From Thalassobellus sediminis (GTDB lineage Bacteria; Bacteroidota; Bacteroidia; Flavobacteriales; Flavobacteriaceae): a stretch of DNA of 64,000 nt. The translations under genes were made by a program, and so were the position numbers. Below, piece after piece: positions 8,664-17,576 of this stretch. The stretch covers positions 1,116,001-1,180,000 of the forward strand of contig NZ_JBISCD010000040.1 of assembly GCF_044386045.1 (NCBI RefSeq), given 5' to 3'. Every line of letters begins with the position of its first letter. Within the stretch, counting starts at the first letter, position 1. The notes beneath the pieces were generated by a model. It ran no database searches. It had not been told where the DNA came from and was given only the letters and a program-made list of their open reading frames with translations.

Positions 8664-9633
8664 TACTTTTGTTGATATCTTTAAAAGTATAATCAATAGT
8701 TGTTTTTATTTTATTGCTATTGTAATTAGTTTCAGAACATAGTGAATATGCAATTTGTTTTGTTAACTGTCTGCGTTTACCAGTTACTTTACTTTTTAAC
8801 CAATCTAGTTTCCAAGCTATTTTTAATAAGTTTTTTGAAGCTGTTTTTTTAGGCATATTTGCATTAACAGATTTTGCTAAGGTTTGTAAAAACTGTTTGT
8901 AAGTCCAATTTTCGGCAACTAAAATAAAACGTTCGTTTACAATATCACTTTTTAAAAGTTGTATCATAATGGCGGTAACATCTTCAATAGCAACAAGTCC
9001 AATAGTTCCCGAAGTATAATATTTTAAACCTTTATGCGCTTTTTTAAATAAGCTACCACTTCCGTAATGCCAAATACCAGGGCCTAAAATAACACCAGGA
9101 TTTACAATAACAGCGTTAAGACCTTCTTGTGTAGCCCGCCAAACTTCCATTTCGGCACCATATTTTGTTATAGCATAAACGCTATTGTCTACTTCTGGGT
9201 TCCATTCTGTTTTTTCAGTAATAGGCGCATTGTTTAAAGTGTTTCCAATAGTAGCTATAGAACTTACATAACACAATTTTTTAATATTATTTGAAATGCA
9301 AAAATTAACAATATTAGCAGTGCCTTCAATATTGGTTCGTCTTAAAATCTGGTATTTATCTGGTTCAAAAGACACAAATGCTGCACAATGATATACATAA
9401 GTAATATCCTTAAAAGCATCAGATAAAGAAGGGATGTCTAAAATATCGGCTTCTACCCATTCAATAGAATTAAAAAGAGTCTCATAATCTGTAGTATAGC
9501 TAGAAAATACATTTTTAACATGATTTAGTTTATGCTTGCTTCTGTAAATAGCTCTAACTTTTTCTTTGTTAAAAGCTAATTTATAGAGTAAATGTGCGCC
9601 AACTAAACCTGTACTTCCTGTTACTAAAATCAT
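8623..9633 (-). CDS. NAD-dependent epimerase/dehydratase family protein
   Basis: A 336-residue extended short-chain dehydrogenase. It opens with the NAD(P)-binding TGSTGLVGAHLL and has the catalytic YAITK (Tyr-x-x-x-Lys) plus the upstream YVSSIATIG serine region. The overall look is that of dihydroflavonol-reductase/3-beta-hydroxysteroid-dehydrogenase-like members, common in Flavobacteriaceae; the true substrate is unknown. It converges on and overlaps the DUF4296 gene, and is monocistronic as far as the window shows. Confidence 0.8.
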   Translation of the reverse strand: MILVTGSTGLVGAHLLYKLAFNKEKVRAIYRSKHKLNHVKNVFSSYTTDYETLFNSIEWVEADILDIPSLSDAFKDITYVYHCAAFVSFEPDKYQILRRTNIEGTANIVNFCISNNIKKLCYVSSIATIGNTLNNAPITEKTEWNPEVDNSVYAITKYGAEMEVWRATQEGLNAVIVNPGVILGPGIWHYGSGSLFKKAHKGLKYYTSGTIGLVAIEDVTAIMIQLLKSDIVNERFILVAENWTYKQFLQTLAKSVNANMPKKTASKNLLKIAWKLDWLKSKVTGKRRQLTKQIAYSLCSETNYNSNKIKTTIDYTFKDINKSITEIGNLYLKQEK

Positions 9634-9685
9634 GCAACTAAAGTAATAAATAATGATTATGCATTAGTAATTCTATACGTATTTT

Positions 9686-9693
9686 TATATTTG
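9686..9693 (+). promoter_or_regulatory. -7 box for tyrS
   Basis: TATATTTG, an exact TAnnTTTG match, lies 24 bases before the first tyrS ATG. No -33 TTG is visible at 17-23 bases. Confidence 0.45.
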
Positions 9694-9716
9694 CCAAAGA
9701 TTACTAAATAGATTTA

Positions 9717-11015
9717 ATGATGATAAAGAATTTTGTTGAAGAATTAACTTGGAGAGGCATGATACATACAGTGATGCCTGGAGCTGAAGAACACTTAATG
9801 GAAAGCATGCGAAGTGCTTATGTGGGGTTTGATCCTACAGCCGATTCTTTACATATTGGGAATTTAGTACCTATCATGTTATTAGCGCATTATCAACGTT
9901 GTGGACACAGGCCAGTTGCTTTGGTTGGTGGAGCTACAGGAATGATTGGTGATCCTTCAGGAAAATCTAATGAACGTAATTTGTTAGATGAAAAAACGCT
10001 TCGTCATAATCAAGAAGCTATAAAAGGGCAGTTAGCACATTTTTTAGATTTTGAAAGCGATGCTGAAAATGCAGCATTATTAGTGAATAATTACGATTGG
10101 ATGAAAGACTTTTCATTTCTAGAATTTATTCGCGATGTTGGAAAGCATATTACTGTAAACTATATGATGGCGAAAGATTCTGTTAAAAATAGAATTTCAT
10201 CAGAATCTTCAGAAGGTATGAGTTTTACGGAGTTTACTTATCAGCTTGTTCAAGGTTATGATTTTCTTCATTTATATAAAGAGAAGAATTGCTCTATCCA
10301 AATGGGAGGAAGCGACCAATGGGGAAATATTACAACAGGAACAGAACTTATTAGAAGAGTAGGTAGCGGAAAAGGATTTGCAATTACTTGTCCGTTAATT
10401 ACAAAATCTGACGGTTCTAAATTCGGAAAGTCAGAAGGCGGAAACGTTTGGTTAGACGCTAACAGAACATCGCCTTATAAATTTTACCAATATTGGTTGA
10501 ATTCTAGTGATGAAGATGCAGAAAAGTATATTAAGATTTTTACTTTTTTAGAAGAAAACACTATTAATGCTTTAATAGAAGAACATAAAGAAGCGCCTCA
10601 TTTACGTGTTTTGCAAAAGCGTTTAGCTGAAGAGATTACAGTAATGGTTCATTCTAAAGAAGATTTAGATAATGCTATAAAAGCAAGTGCTATTCTTTTT
10701 GGAAAATCGACTAGTGATGATTTAAAAGGACTTAATGAGCAAACGTTTTTAGATGTTTTTGATGGCGTACCACAAACTGAAATTGAGCAGTCTGATATTG
10801 AAAACGGATTAGATATTATTGCAGCTTTAGCAGAAAAAGGCGGTTTTTTAAAATCGAATGGTGAAGCAAGACGTGCATTAAAAGAAAATTCTATTTCAGT
10901 TAATAAAGAAAAAGTAAGAGAAGATTATACTATTGCTTCAAAAGATTTAATCAATAATAAATTTGTATTACTTCAAAGAGGTAAGAAAAATTATTTTGTA
11001 TTGCGTTTAGTATAA
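9717..11015 (+). CDS. tyrS: Tyrosine--tRNA ligase
   Basis: A 432-residue class I synthetase that attaches tyrosine to tRNA-Tyr. It has the HIGH-type signature HIGN (residues 46-49), the tyrosine-binding YVGFDPTADSLH, the KMSKS equivalent KFGKS (235-239), and a C-terminal S4 RNA-binding domain (RRALKENSISVNKEKV). Length and order are those of the bacterial TyrS group with KFGKS. Two consecutive ATGs (9717, 9720) are possible starts. A clear terminator follows. Confidence 0.96.
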   Translation: MMIKNFVEELTWRGMIHTVMPGAEEHLMESMRSAYVGFDPTADSLHIGNLVPIMLLAHYQRCGHRPVALVGGATGMIGDPSGKSNERNLLDEKTLRHNQEAIKGQLAHFLDFESDAENAALLVNNYDWMKDFSFLEFIRDVGKHITVNYMMAKDSVKNRISSESSEGMSFTEFTYQLVQGYDFLHLYKEKNCSIQMGGSDQWGNITTGTELIRRVGSGKGFAITCPLITKSDGSKFGKSEGGNVWLDANRTSPYKFYQYWLNSSDEDAEKYIKIFTFLEENTINALIEEHKEAPHLRVLQKRLAEEITVMVHSKEDLDNAIKASAILFGKSTSDDLKGLNEQTFLDVFDGVPQTEIEQSDIENGLDIIAALAEKGGFLKSNGEARRALKENSISVNKEKVREDYTIASKDLINNKFVLLQRGKKNYFVLRLV

Positions 11016-11022
11016 AAAAAAT

Positions 11023-11053
11023 AACGCCTGATTTTTAAGAGAAATCAGGCGTT
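11023..11053 (+). terminator. tyrS terminator
   Basis: AACGCCTGATTT and AAATCAGGCGTT form a 12-bp stem just after the tyrS stop. The T-run on the plus strand is short, so termination may be partial. Confidence 0.65.
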
Positions 11054-11141
11054 ACACTAACCAACCAACTAAAAATTAATTCTTCTTTTTCTTAGCTATT
11101 GGTTTGGTCGTAATGTTTTTTAAAAACTTACAGAAAATATT

Positions 11142-11588
11142 TTATTTTTTTAATTTTATTTGGTTCCAGTTTTTATCAGCTTTTTTTATTAAAGTGTCGC
11201 TGTTTTCTTGTTTCCATAATTCTAAAGTATTTGTGCCCCAAGCATTATAAAACAAATAGAGTTTACCTTTTTTTATTTCAAAGCTTTTTGGGTTTATAGA
11301 AACCTTATTAGCTTTTGTAGCTATGGCATAAGCACAATAGCCTCCATATTGTGGAATAAATTTTTCAGGGCTTTCTTTAAATGTATTTAAGTTTTCTTTT
11401 GAAACAAATTTATAGTGTACACCATCATGTTTAGTTGTATAGGTTTTGTTTCCTTCTAAGGCTTTATTGTTAAAATAGGCCACAACATCATAACCATTGG
11501 CAACAAATCCTTTTTTAGTGTTATAATCTGTAGTTTGTGAAAATGCGACTGAGGAGACTAGTAGTAATAATAGAATAAGACGCTTCAT
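11142..11588 (-). CDS. YHS domain-containing secreted protein
   Basis: A 148-residue protein with an N-terminal signal peptide (about 1-17, ending VAFSQ) and one YHS-type domain. The domain shows KGFVANGYDVVAYF, then KYKFVSKEN-like spacing and IPQYGGYCAYAIA. YHS domains are linked to metal binding and trafficking and are often found with copper proteins; here the role is unknown. It is probably periplasmic. It sits 36 bases downstream of the LuxE-like gene's end and may be a separate unit. Confidence 0.75.
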   Translation of the reverse strand: MKRLILLLLLVSSVAFSQTTDYNTKKGFVANGYDVVAYFNNKALEGNKTYTTKHDGVHYKFVSKENLNTFKESPEKFIPQYGGYCAYAIATKANKVSINPKSFEIKKGKLYLFYNAWGTNTLELWKQENSDTLIKKADKNWNQIKLKK

Positions 11589-11624
11589 AATTTTTTATAA
11601 TGAGTCTTAAAATAAATGAGTTAC

Positions 11625-12605
11625 TTACAGAACCATTAAATTACAGCCTCGAATATCTGAATTGTCGAACCTACCAATAACTTCAAAGGCTCTATTTTTA
11701 TTAACACGACCTAGGTCTTGTGTGGCAATGAAAGAACAAGAATTTATATTAGCTAAATCAATAACATTTATACCGCCAGCTTTTTCTAAGGGATTAATAC
11801 TTAAAGCATCTTCGGTATCGCGTGTTAATATACGCATCCAGTTAGGGCATTTAAAAACACCATTTCCATTGGAGTATGCTTGACTTAATAGTTCGGTCAT
11901 ACCATATTCGCTATGTATAGCTTCAACACCAAAACCTTGTTTTAGTTGCTGGTGTAATTCATAACGTATCAATTCTTTTCTTCTACCTTTCATACCACCT
12001 GTTTCCATAATAATGGTGTTTTTTAGGTTGAATTTATAGGTTTCAACCAAATCTAATAAAGCAAAAGATACACCAATTAAAAGTGCTTTTTTACCTTCAG
12101 CATCTAGCTTAATAAGTTTGTCTTTTAACTCAGAAATATTATTTAAATAAAATCCGCTTTCAGGATGTTTAGATTCCTTAATTAAATCGTCTGCCATATA
12201 TATTAAAGAAGAGCCTTCCCGCTCTAAATAAGAAGGTAATAGAGCTAGAATAACATAATCTTTTATGTTGCCATAAAATTGTTGAAAGCTTTTAGAAAAG
12301 CTTTGTTTGTATATGTTTAAATCTGTTACGTGGTGTTTACTTGTTTCGCTTCCAGTAGTTCCTGAGCTAGTAAAGGTTATTTGTACAGATTTATTAGAAC
12401 TTAAAATGTCTTTGGTCTTAAAAAATTGAATGGGTAAAAATGGGATGTCTTTAATAGTTTTAACATCACTAGGATGTTTGTACAATAAATCGCAAAAAGA
12501 TCGATACACTTTATTGTTTTTAAATTGATAATTAAAGACTTGTAAAGCCAAATCATTAAATTCGGTTTCGGTCTTAATATTAAATATCGAATTACTTTCT
12601 ATCAT
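11625..12605 (-). CDS. LuxE-like acyl-protein synthetase/acyltransferase
   Basis: A 326-residue protein of the LuxE (acyl-protein synthetase) part of the adenylate-forming superfamily. It carries the P-loop-like FTSSGTTGSETSKHH at about residues 80-95 and SEYGMTELLSQAYS at about 217-230, the AMP-binding TE motif. LuxE members activate fatty acids as acyl-AMP; outside luminous bacteria, relatives sit in lipid and O-antigen loci. Its C-terminus has the Asp-Arg-like DLGRVNKNRAFEVIGRFD hinge. No lux genes are nearby. Substrate unknown. Confidence 0.78.
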   Translation of the reverse strand: MIESNSIFNIKTETEFNDLALQVFNYQFKNNKVYRSFCDLLYKHPSDVKTIKDIPFLPIQFFKTKDILSSNKSVQITFTSSGTTGSETSKHHVTDLNIYKQSFSKSFQQFYGNIKDYVILALLPSYLEREGSSLIYMADDLIKESKHPESGFYLNNISELKDKLIKLDAEGKKALLIGVSFALLDLVETYKFNLKNTIIMETGGMKGRRKELIRYELHQQLKQGFGVEAIHSEYGMTELLSQAYSNGNGVFKCPNWMRILTRDTEDALSINPLEKAGGINVIDLANINSCSFIATQDLGRVNKNRAFEVIGRFDNSDIRGCNLMVL

Positions 12606-12629
12606 ATCAACAAAAATAGATAAAATAAA

Positions 12630-12655
12630 AAAGCGCCACCAATAGGTAGCGCTCT
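12630..12655 (-). terminator. Terminator of the small T9SS-domain gene
   Basis: AGCGCTACC and GGTGGCGCT pair on the minus strand with a four-base loop region and are followed by a run of T, placed 24 bases after the stop of the 12679-13023 gene. Confidence 0.7.
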
Positions 12656-12678
12656 AAATATTATAAAGTATGATTAAA

Positions 12679-13023
12679 TTATTTAATCACAAGTTTCCGT
12701 GTTTCACTAATATTGTTTTCAGTAATTTTTAAAACATAAACACCTTTACTTAGTCTTGAAATGTTTAATTCTTTACCTGTAAGTATTATAGAGAAAATTT
12801 GTTTTCCTAGTACGTTAAAAAACTCAACTTTTTTGGTTAAATTCTTTTTAGATGTAATATAGATAAATGTTTTACCATTAGTTACGGGATTAGGGTATAT
12901 AGATAACTTTTCAATATTTTGCTTTACTGCAGACGTATTGCTAACACTGTTTTGAGAAAATCCTTGAAAGGAAATCAAAAGTGTTAAAGCAAATATTAAA
13001 GTAAAAAAGTAGTTTTTCTTCAT
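12679..13023 (-). CDS. Small secreted protein: signal peptide plus T9SS type A sorting domain
   Basis: A 114-residue protein made almost only of export signals. Residues 1-23 are a signal peptide (ending QGFSQ), 24-40 a short Ser/Asn/Thr-rich linker, and about 41-114 a type IX secretion C-terminal sorting domain with LSIYPNPVTNGKTFIYI, VEFFNVLGKQIF and LSKGVYVLKI. There is no cargo domain. In this system the sorting domain directs a protein through the outer membrane and is normally removed. What such a cargo-free protein does is unknown. It has its own terminator and precedes, divergently, a two-component system. Confidence 0.85.
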   Translation of the reverse strand: MKKNYFFTLIFALTLLISFQGFSQNSVSNTSAVKQNIEKLSIYPNPVTNGKTFIYITSKKNLTKKVEFFNVLGKQIFSIILTGKELNISRLSKGVYVLKITENNISETRKLVIK

Positions 13024-13185
13024 AGTTTCTATTACGTTATATAAAGGTATAAAAATACAGCAAAAGTGATGCCAAAAAAGTGTTAAAGATTTGTGCTATA
13101 TGTCGAAACATTAAATCTATGTAAGTTGTTTGTTATCTTAATGTTATTTATCTTAGAGGTTTAAATTAAATCTTGTTATTAGCTT

Positions 13186-13193
13186 TATCTTTG
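13186..13193 (+). promoter_or_regulatory. -7 box for the two-component operon
   Basis: TATCTTTG matches TAnnTTTG, 124 bases before the response regulator ATG, so the leader would be about 115 bases. The 295-base divergent gap also holds the upstream region of the T9SS-domain gene. No -33 partner was identified. Confidence 0.4.
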
Positions 13194-13317
13194 ACTTAAA
13201 ATTTGGCTAATTACTTTAATTATTTGATAATGAAGTATTCAAATTTAAAGTTTAATTACAGTAAAGGGATGATTAATTAAAAATATTATCTCACCTTAAA
13301 AAGTAATAAGTATACAG

Positions 13318-13998
13318 ATGAAAAAAAAGGATATTAAAATATTATTAGTTGATGATGAGCCAGATATTTTAGAAATAGTTGGTTATAATCTATCTAATGA
13401 AGGATATCAAGTCATTACTGCCGAAAATGGAGCCGAAGGTGTTAAAAAAGCAAAAAAAGAGCAACCGCATTTAATAATATTAGACGTGATGATGCCAGAA
13501 ATGGATGGTATTGAAGCTTGTGAATTAATTAGAAAAAATCCAGATTTAAAAAATACCATAGTAACTTTTTTAACTGCTAGAGGTGAAGATTATTCTCAAG
13601 TAGCAGGTTTTGATGCTGGTGCAGACGATTATATTACAAAACCAATAAAACCAAAGGTTTTAGTTAGTAAAGTAAAAGCGCTTTTACGTCGTTTTAAAGA
13701 AGAAGACGTTGTTGATACGGTAAAAATTGGTTCTCTAGAAATTAATAGAGACGAATATAAAATTACGTCTAAAGGTGTAGAAATTGTGCTTCCTAGAAAA
13801 GAATTTGAATTATTATCTTTGTTGGCATCTAAACCAGGAAAAGTGTTTAAACGCGATGAAATTCTTGATGCAGTTTGGGGTAACGAAGTTGTAGTAGGAG
13901 GAAGAACTATTGATGTGCATATTCGTAAACTTCGTGAAAAATTAGGTGATGATAGTTTTAAAACAGTAAAAGGAGTGGGCTATAAGTTTGTTGAATAA
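13318..13998 (+). CDS. DNA-binding response regulator (OmpR/PhoB type)
   Basis: A 226-residue cytoplasmic response regulator. The receiver domain (about 5-122) has the acidic pair D12-D13, the phospho-acceptor D56 in IILDVMMPEMDG and the conserved K108 in ITKPIKP. The winged-helix output domain (about 132-226) shows PRKEFELLSLLASKPG and GRTIDVHIRKLREKLG. Its stop overlaps the ATG of the histidine kinase gene by one base, so the two are translationally coupled partners. The pair resembles the PhoB/PhoR or RprY/RprX group; the signal is not shown by sequence. Confidence 0.92.
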   Translation: MKKKDIKILLVDDEPDILEIVGYNLSNEGYQVITAENGAEGVKKAKKEQPHLIILDVMMPEMDGIEACELIRKNPDLKNTIVTFLTARGEDYSQVAGFDAGADDYITKPIKPKVLVSKVKALLRRFKEEDVVDTVKIGSLEINRDEYKITSKGVEIVLPRKEFELLSLLASKPGKVFKRDEILDAVWGNEVVVGGRTIDVHIRKLREKLGDDSFKTVKGVGYKFVE

Positions 13999-15041
13999 TG
14001 CAGACAAAATTTAAAAAATCATATCGGTTTGCAATAAAAACCTCGTTTTATATTACACTATATATAACGCTCTTAATGAGCGTTTTTTTATATTATTTTT
14101 TTGAGCTTATATGGTGGATGCCATTTGTTATTTTTATAGCAACCTATTTATTCTCCTTTCTTTTAATTCAATATAGGGTAGAACGTTTTATATACAGACG
14201 AGTAAAAAAAATATACGATGATTTAACACTTTTAGAATCTGCCAGCATATCAAAAGGTGCTATAACTACAGATATGCGAACTCTTACCCAAGAAATAGAT
14301 AGGTTTGCCCGCGTTAAAAAAATTGAAATTGAAACACTTAAAGTACGAGAAAAATATAGAAAAGAGTTTCTGGGGAATGTATCACACGAATTAAAAACGC
14401 CTTTATTTACGGTTCAAGGTTATATTTTAACATTGTTAGATGGCGCCATGGATAATAAAAACCTACGAGAAAAATATTTGGAAAGAGCTAGTAAAGGTAT
14501 TGACAGACTAGGTTATATTATAAAAGACTTAGACATGATAACCAAGCTAGAAGTTGGTGATTTAAGTTTAAATACTGAAAATTTTGATATTATTGAGTTA
14601 GTGAAAAGTGTTTTTGAAATGCTAGAAATGAAAGCAAGCAAAAAAAATATTACATTAACTTTTGATATGAATTATGCTGAACCAGTTTTAGTAAAAGCTG
14701 ATAAAGAGCGGATACAGCAAGTATTAGTGAATTTAATAGTAAATTCATTAAAATATGGAAGAGACAAAGGAACCACCGAAATAAGTATAGAAAACCTAAT
14801 AAAAAACAAAGTTATTGTTAGGGTAACAGATAATGGAGAAGGTATTGAAAAAGACCATTTACCACGTTTATTTGAACGTTTTTATCGCGTAGATAAAAGT
14901 GGATCGCGTAAAGAAGGAGGTTCTGGTTTAGGTTTATCTATTGTAAAACACATTATTGAAGCTCACGACGAAAAAATTTATGTAGAAAGCGAGTATGGTG
15001 TGGGTAGCGAGTTTTCATTTACCCTCGAAAAGGCGGAATAA
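13998..15041 (+). CDS. Sensor histidine kinase
   Basis: A 347-residue membrane kinase. Two close transmembrane helices (about 12-34 and 38-58) leave almost no periplasmic loop, so it probably senses within or at the membrane. There is no clear HAMP or PAS domain, only a coiled linker. The dimerisation domain carries the phospho-accepting H130 in GNVSHELKTPLFTVQGY; the ATPase domain has NSLKYG (N box), DNGEGI (G1) and GSGLGLSIVKHI (G2). It partners the preceding response regulator. Its end overlaps the converging glycosyltransferase gene by 27 bases. Confidence 0.92.
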   Translation: MQTKFKKSYRFAIKTSFYITLYITLLMSVFLYYFFELIWWMPFVIFIATYLFSFLLIQYRVERFIYRRVKKIYDDLTLLESASISKGAITTDMRTLTQEIDRFARVKKIEIETLKVREKYRKEFLGNVSHELKTPLFTVQGYILTLLDGAMDNKNLREKYLERASKGIDRLGYIIKDLDMITKLEVGDLSLNTENFDIIELVKSVFEMLEMKASKKNITLTFDMNYAEPVLVKADKERIQQVLVNLIVNSLKYGRDKGTTEISIENLIKNKVIVRVTDNGEGIEKDHLPRLFERFYRVDKSGSRKEGGSGLGLSIVKHIIEAHDEKIYVESEYGVGSEFSFTLEKAE

Positions 15042-16070
15042 TTTTTTAAAATCAGTTTTAAAATCAAAAGCTTTTAAACCTTCGTAAGCATTAACCTCTT
15101 TTATTTTACTTAAAGTAAAATCTTCTTGTTTACAGCTTGGTACTAAGCTTAATTCTGTAAGTCGTTTTGCTAAATATTCTTGTTCAAACTGTCCAGGAGT
15201 TGGAATAAAAAAGGCTTTTTTGTTAAGTTTCGCTAAATCCATAACTGTTGTATAACCAGATCTCGAAATAACAAAAGCACTTTCGTTTATCGTTTTTTCT
15301 AATAATTCTGAAGTCATAAAATTATAGAGAGTTATATTTCCAAGAATTTGGATGCTTTGTTCTTCTTCCATGATGCCTTTAACAAAAACAACGTTGCCTT
15401 TATAATTTTTAAATTCTAACAGTAATTTTTCTTCAAGCAAAGTACGTTGTGGTTCAGGGCCAGAAAGTAAAATCATAACATTATTAATAATTGGTGTTTG
15501 CTTTTTTTCAAATCGACTTAAAGGACCTATATATTCTAAAGGAATTTCAAAGCTATCAATATGCCCTAATTTGCCGCTTAGGTTAAGTACTCCATCGGTA
15601 TCTGGAACCCAACAAATATTGAATTTTTTAATAAATTTTTCATGAATTTTAGTGCTAAACCAAGTCGTAGATCCACTTAAAACATTCAATTGGTGTGTAA
15701 TAAAAACCGAAGGCACTTTTTTGCTATAAACCCCCAATCTATTATCAGAAATAATACCATCAATACCCTTGTTATCAATAATATGTTTTATTGCTTTTTT
15801 TTCAGCTTTTATCGCTTTAATAAGCTTAGGAGAATCTTTAATCATTTTTAATTTAAAAAACTTACCATTTTTAGCATAGGTAACATTGTAAGAAGGTAGT
15901 TCAACCGATGAAAGATTTGGAAATTCTTTTTTTAAAAGCGAAAGTGCAACACCATCACTAGCAATAACAGGGATGTAATTATTATCAATTAATGCTTTAA
16001 TAATAGGAATGCATCGAGTTGCATGTCCTAATCCCCAATTTAGAGGTGCTACTAAAATTCTTTTTTTCAT
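15015..16070 (-). CDS. MurG-like glycosyltransferase family protein
   Basis: A 351-residue GT-B fold protein. The N-terminus ILVAPLNWGLGHATRCIPI is the glycine-rich acceptor-side loop shared by MurG-like and related glycosyltransferases, and the C-terminal lobe has NESAFVISRSGYTTVMDLA followed by FIPTPGQFEQEYLAKRL, the donor-sugar binding pattern. There is no signal peptide. True MurG is usually in the dcw cell-wall cluster, so this is more likely a paralogue acting on another acceptor. Acceptor and donor are unknown. Confidence 0.78.
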   Translation of the reverse strand: MKKRILVAPLNWGLGHATRCIPIIKALIDNNYIPVIASDGVALSLLKKEFPNLSSVELPSYNVTYAKNGKFFKLKMIKDSPKLIKAIKAEKKAIKHIIDNKGIDGIISDNRLGVYSKKVPSVFITHQLNVLSGSTTWFSTKIHEKFIKKFNICWVPDTDGVLNLSGKLGHIDSFEIPLEYIGPLSRFEKKQTPIINNVMILLSGPEPQRTLLEEKLLLEFKNYKGNVVFVKGIMEEEQSIQILGNITLYNFMTSELLEKTINESAFVISRSGYTTVMDLAKLNKKAFFIPTPGQFEQEYLAKRLTELSLVPSCKQEDFTLSKIKEVNAYEGLKAFDFKTDFKKLFRLFEGK

Positions 16071-16082
16071 TTTTATAGTTAT

Positions 16083-16164
16083 GGCGTGTCCATGCTAAGG
16101 CATGGTCGGGCTTTCACAAGTCGCTCTCTGCGAGGAGCTCCAACAATTGTTCAATCCCTCACGC
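16083..16164. repeat. GC-richer structured intergenic element
   Basis: An 82-base block that is clearly richer in G+C than the DNA around it. It begins GGCGTG and ends CACGC (ends complementary over 5 bases, 16084-16088 with 16160-16164). Inside are a perfect 6-bp hairpin (CCATGC/GCATGG, 16090-16105), a TCGC/GCGA hairpin (16121-16133) and the palindrome AACAATTGTT (16142-16151). It resembles short dispersed elements I remember from other flavobacterial genomes, with CGGGCTTTC in the middle and AATCCCTCACGC at the end. There is no coding content. Confidence 0.55.
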
Positions 16165-16267
16165 AATTTTTTGGTAATTTCAAAGATAAGGATATAAACA
16201 CTCTCGTATATTTCCTTAATTTTACCAAATAATTATTATTTCAATAAAATAAAATAATTAAGAAGCT

Positions 16268-16942
16268 GTGGGAAGTAAAAATAAGCTAAGGAGGTTTAGA
16301 GAAAACGAAACTTTTTCTAATGTTATTCAGCCAACAAGAGAAGAATTAGTAGATTCAAATTTCAATTTAAAAGGAAATTGGAGATCAACAGTTTTTAAAA
16401 ACGATAATCCCTTAGTTTTAGAATTAGGTTGTGGTAAGGGAGAGTATTCTGTCGCATTAGCTCAAAAATATCCAAATAAAAATTTTATTGGTATTGATAT
16501 AAAAGGAGCACGTTTTTGGCGAGGTGCTAAAACCGCTATTGAAAACAATATACCCAATGTTGCTTTTTTACGTACTCAAATTGAGCTTATCGATCATGCT
16601 TTTGGCGAAAATGAAGTAGATGAAATCTGGATTACATTTCCCGATCCGCAAATAAAATATAAACGTACCAAGCACAGAATGACGAATGAGGTGTTTTTAA
16701 AACGATACAGAACCATTTTAAAACCAGATGGCGTAGTAAATTTAAAAACCGATAGCGAGTTTATGCATGGCTATACACTTGGTTTGTTACACGGTGCAGG
16801 GCATGAAGTGTTATATGCTAATCATAATGTGTATAAACAAGAAGGAAGCCCAGAGGAAGTTACAAGTATTCAAACCTTTTACGAATCGCAATATTTAGAG
16901 CAAAACAAACCAATTACGTATATTCGGTTTAAAATTAAATAG
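16268..16942 (+). CDS. trmB: tRNA (guanine(46)-N7)-methyltransferase
   Basis: A 224-residue SAM-dependent enzyme that methylates G46 in the variable loop of tRNAs. The SAM-binding motif is VLELGCGKGEYS (about 50-61) and the family motif is ITFPDPQIKYKRTKHRM (about 122-138), with the later KTDSEF. The start is GTG at 16268, chosen because the conserved MGSKNKLRRF follows directly and no ATG gives a better N-terminus. It leads a short plus-strand run with a LysE-type exporter (2-base gap) and an alkyltransferase-like gene. Confidence 0.92.
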   Translation: MGSKNKLRRFRENETFSNVIQPTREELVDSNFNLKGNWRSTVFKNDNPLVLELGCGKGEYSVALAQKYPNKNFIGIDIKGARFWRGAKTAIENNIPNVAFLRTQIELIDHAFGENEVDEIWITFPDPQIKYKRTKHRMTNEVFLKRYRTILKPDGVVNLKTDSEFMHGYTLGLLHGAGHEVLYANHNVYKQEGSPEEVTSIQTFYESQYLEQNKPITYIRFKIK

Positions 16943-16944
16943 GT

Positions 16945-17574
16945 TTGAATATAACTGTTATCTTTTTTTTAGGGCTCGTTATAGCATTAGTAGGTGTTAT
17001 TCCACCAGGTTTATTAAATATGACTGCTGCTAAAATTAGTTTAAAAGAAGGGCATGCTAGAGGTGTTGTGTTTTCAATAGGTGTTTGCGTTGTTGTATTG
17101 ATTCAAACTTATGTTGCGGCCATTTTTGCAAGATATTTAAGTAGCCATTTAGAGATTGTCGATATTCTTCAACGTGTGGCTTTAGTTATTTTCGTTTTAA
17201 TAACCATCTATTTTTTACTTATAGCTAAAAAAGAATCTAAAGAGCTTGTTGATCCTCAAATAAAAAGCAAGAAAAGTCGTTTTTTTCAAGGGGTCTTTTT
17301 GTCTGCAATTAATGTGTTTCCTATTCCTTATCAAGCGTATATGACCATTACTTTGGCATCGTTTGGATGGTTAGATTTTAGTCAAATAAGTATCATCGCA
17401 TACATTTCAGGAGCCGCCATGGGAACTTTTGTTATGCTTTATGTGTATATGTTCTTTTTTCATAAAATAAAAGATAAACCTATTGCTTCCCAAAAAAGCA
17501 TGAATTACCTCATTGGAAGTATTACAGGTATTATATCTATAATAACATTGATTAATATTATTAAAGAAATGTAG
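16945..17574 (+). CDS. LysE/RhtB family exporter
   Basis: A 209-residue inner-membrane protein with about six transmembrane helices. The first helix ends in GVIPPGLLNMTAAKIS, the family hallmark near the N-terminus, and FQGVFLSAINVFPIPYQAY repeats the pattern after the central loop, as in the LysE superfamily of amino-acid exporters. It appears to start at TTG (16945), two bases after trmB, so translation may be coupled. Substrate cannot be inferred. Confidence 0.78.
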   Translation: MNITVIFFLGLVIALVGVIPPGLLNMTAAKISLKEGHARGVVFSIGVCVVVLIQTYVAAIFARYLSSHLEIVDILQRVALVIFVLITIYFLLIAKKESKELVDPQIKSKKSRFFQGVFLSAINVFPIPYQAYMTITLASFGWLDFSQISIIAYISGAAMGTFVMLYVYMFFFHKIKDKPIASQKSMNYLIGSITGIISIITLINIIKEM

Positions 17575-17576
17575 CC

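Noticed and set aside
11625..12605. A bioluminescence lux operon because of the LuxE-like gene
   Set aside because: No luxA, luxB, luxC or luxD genes are adjacent.
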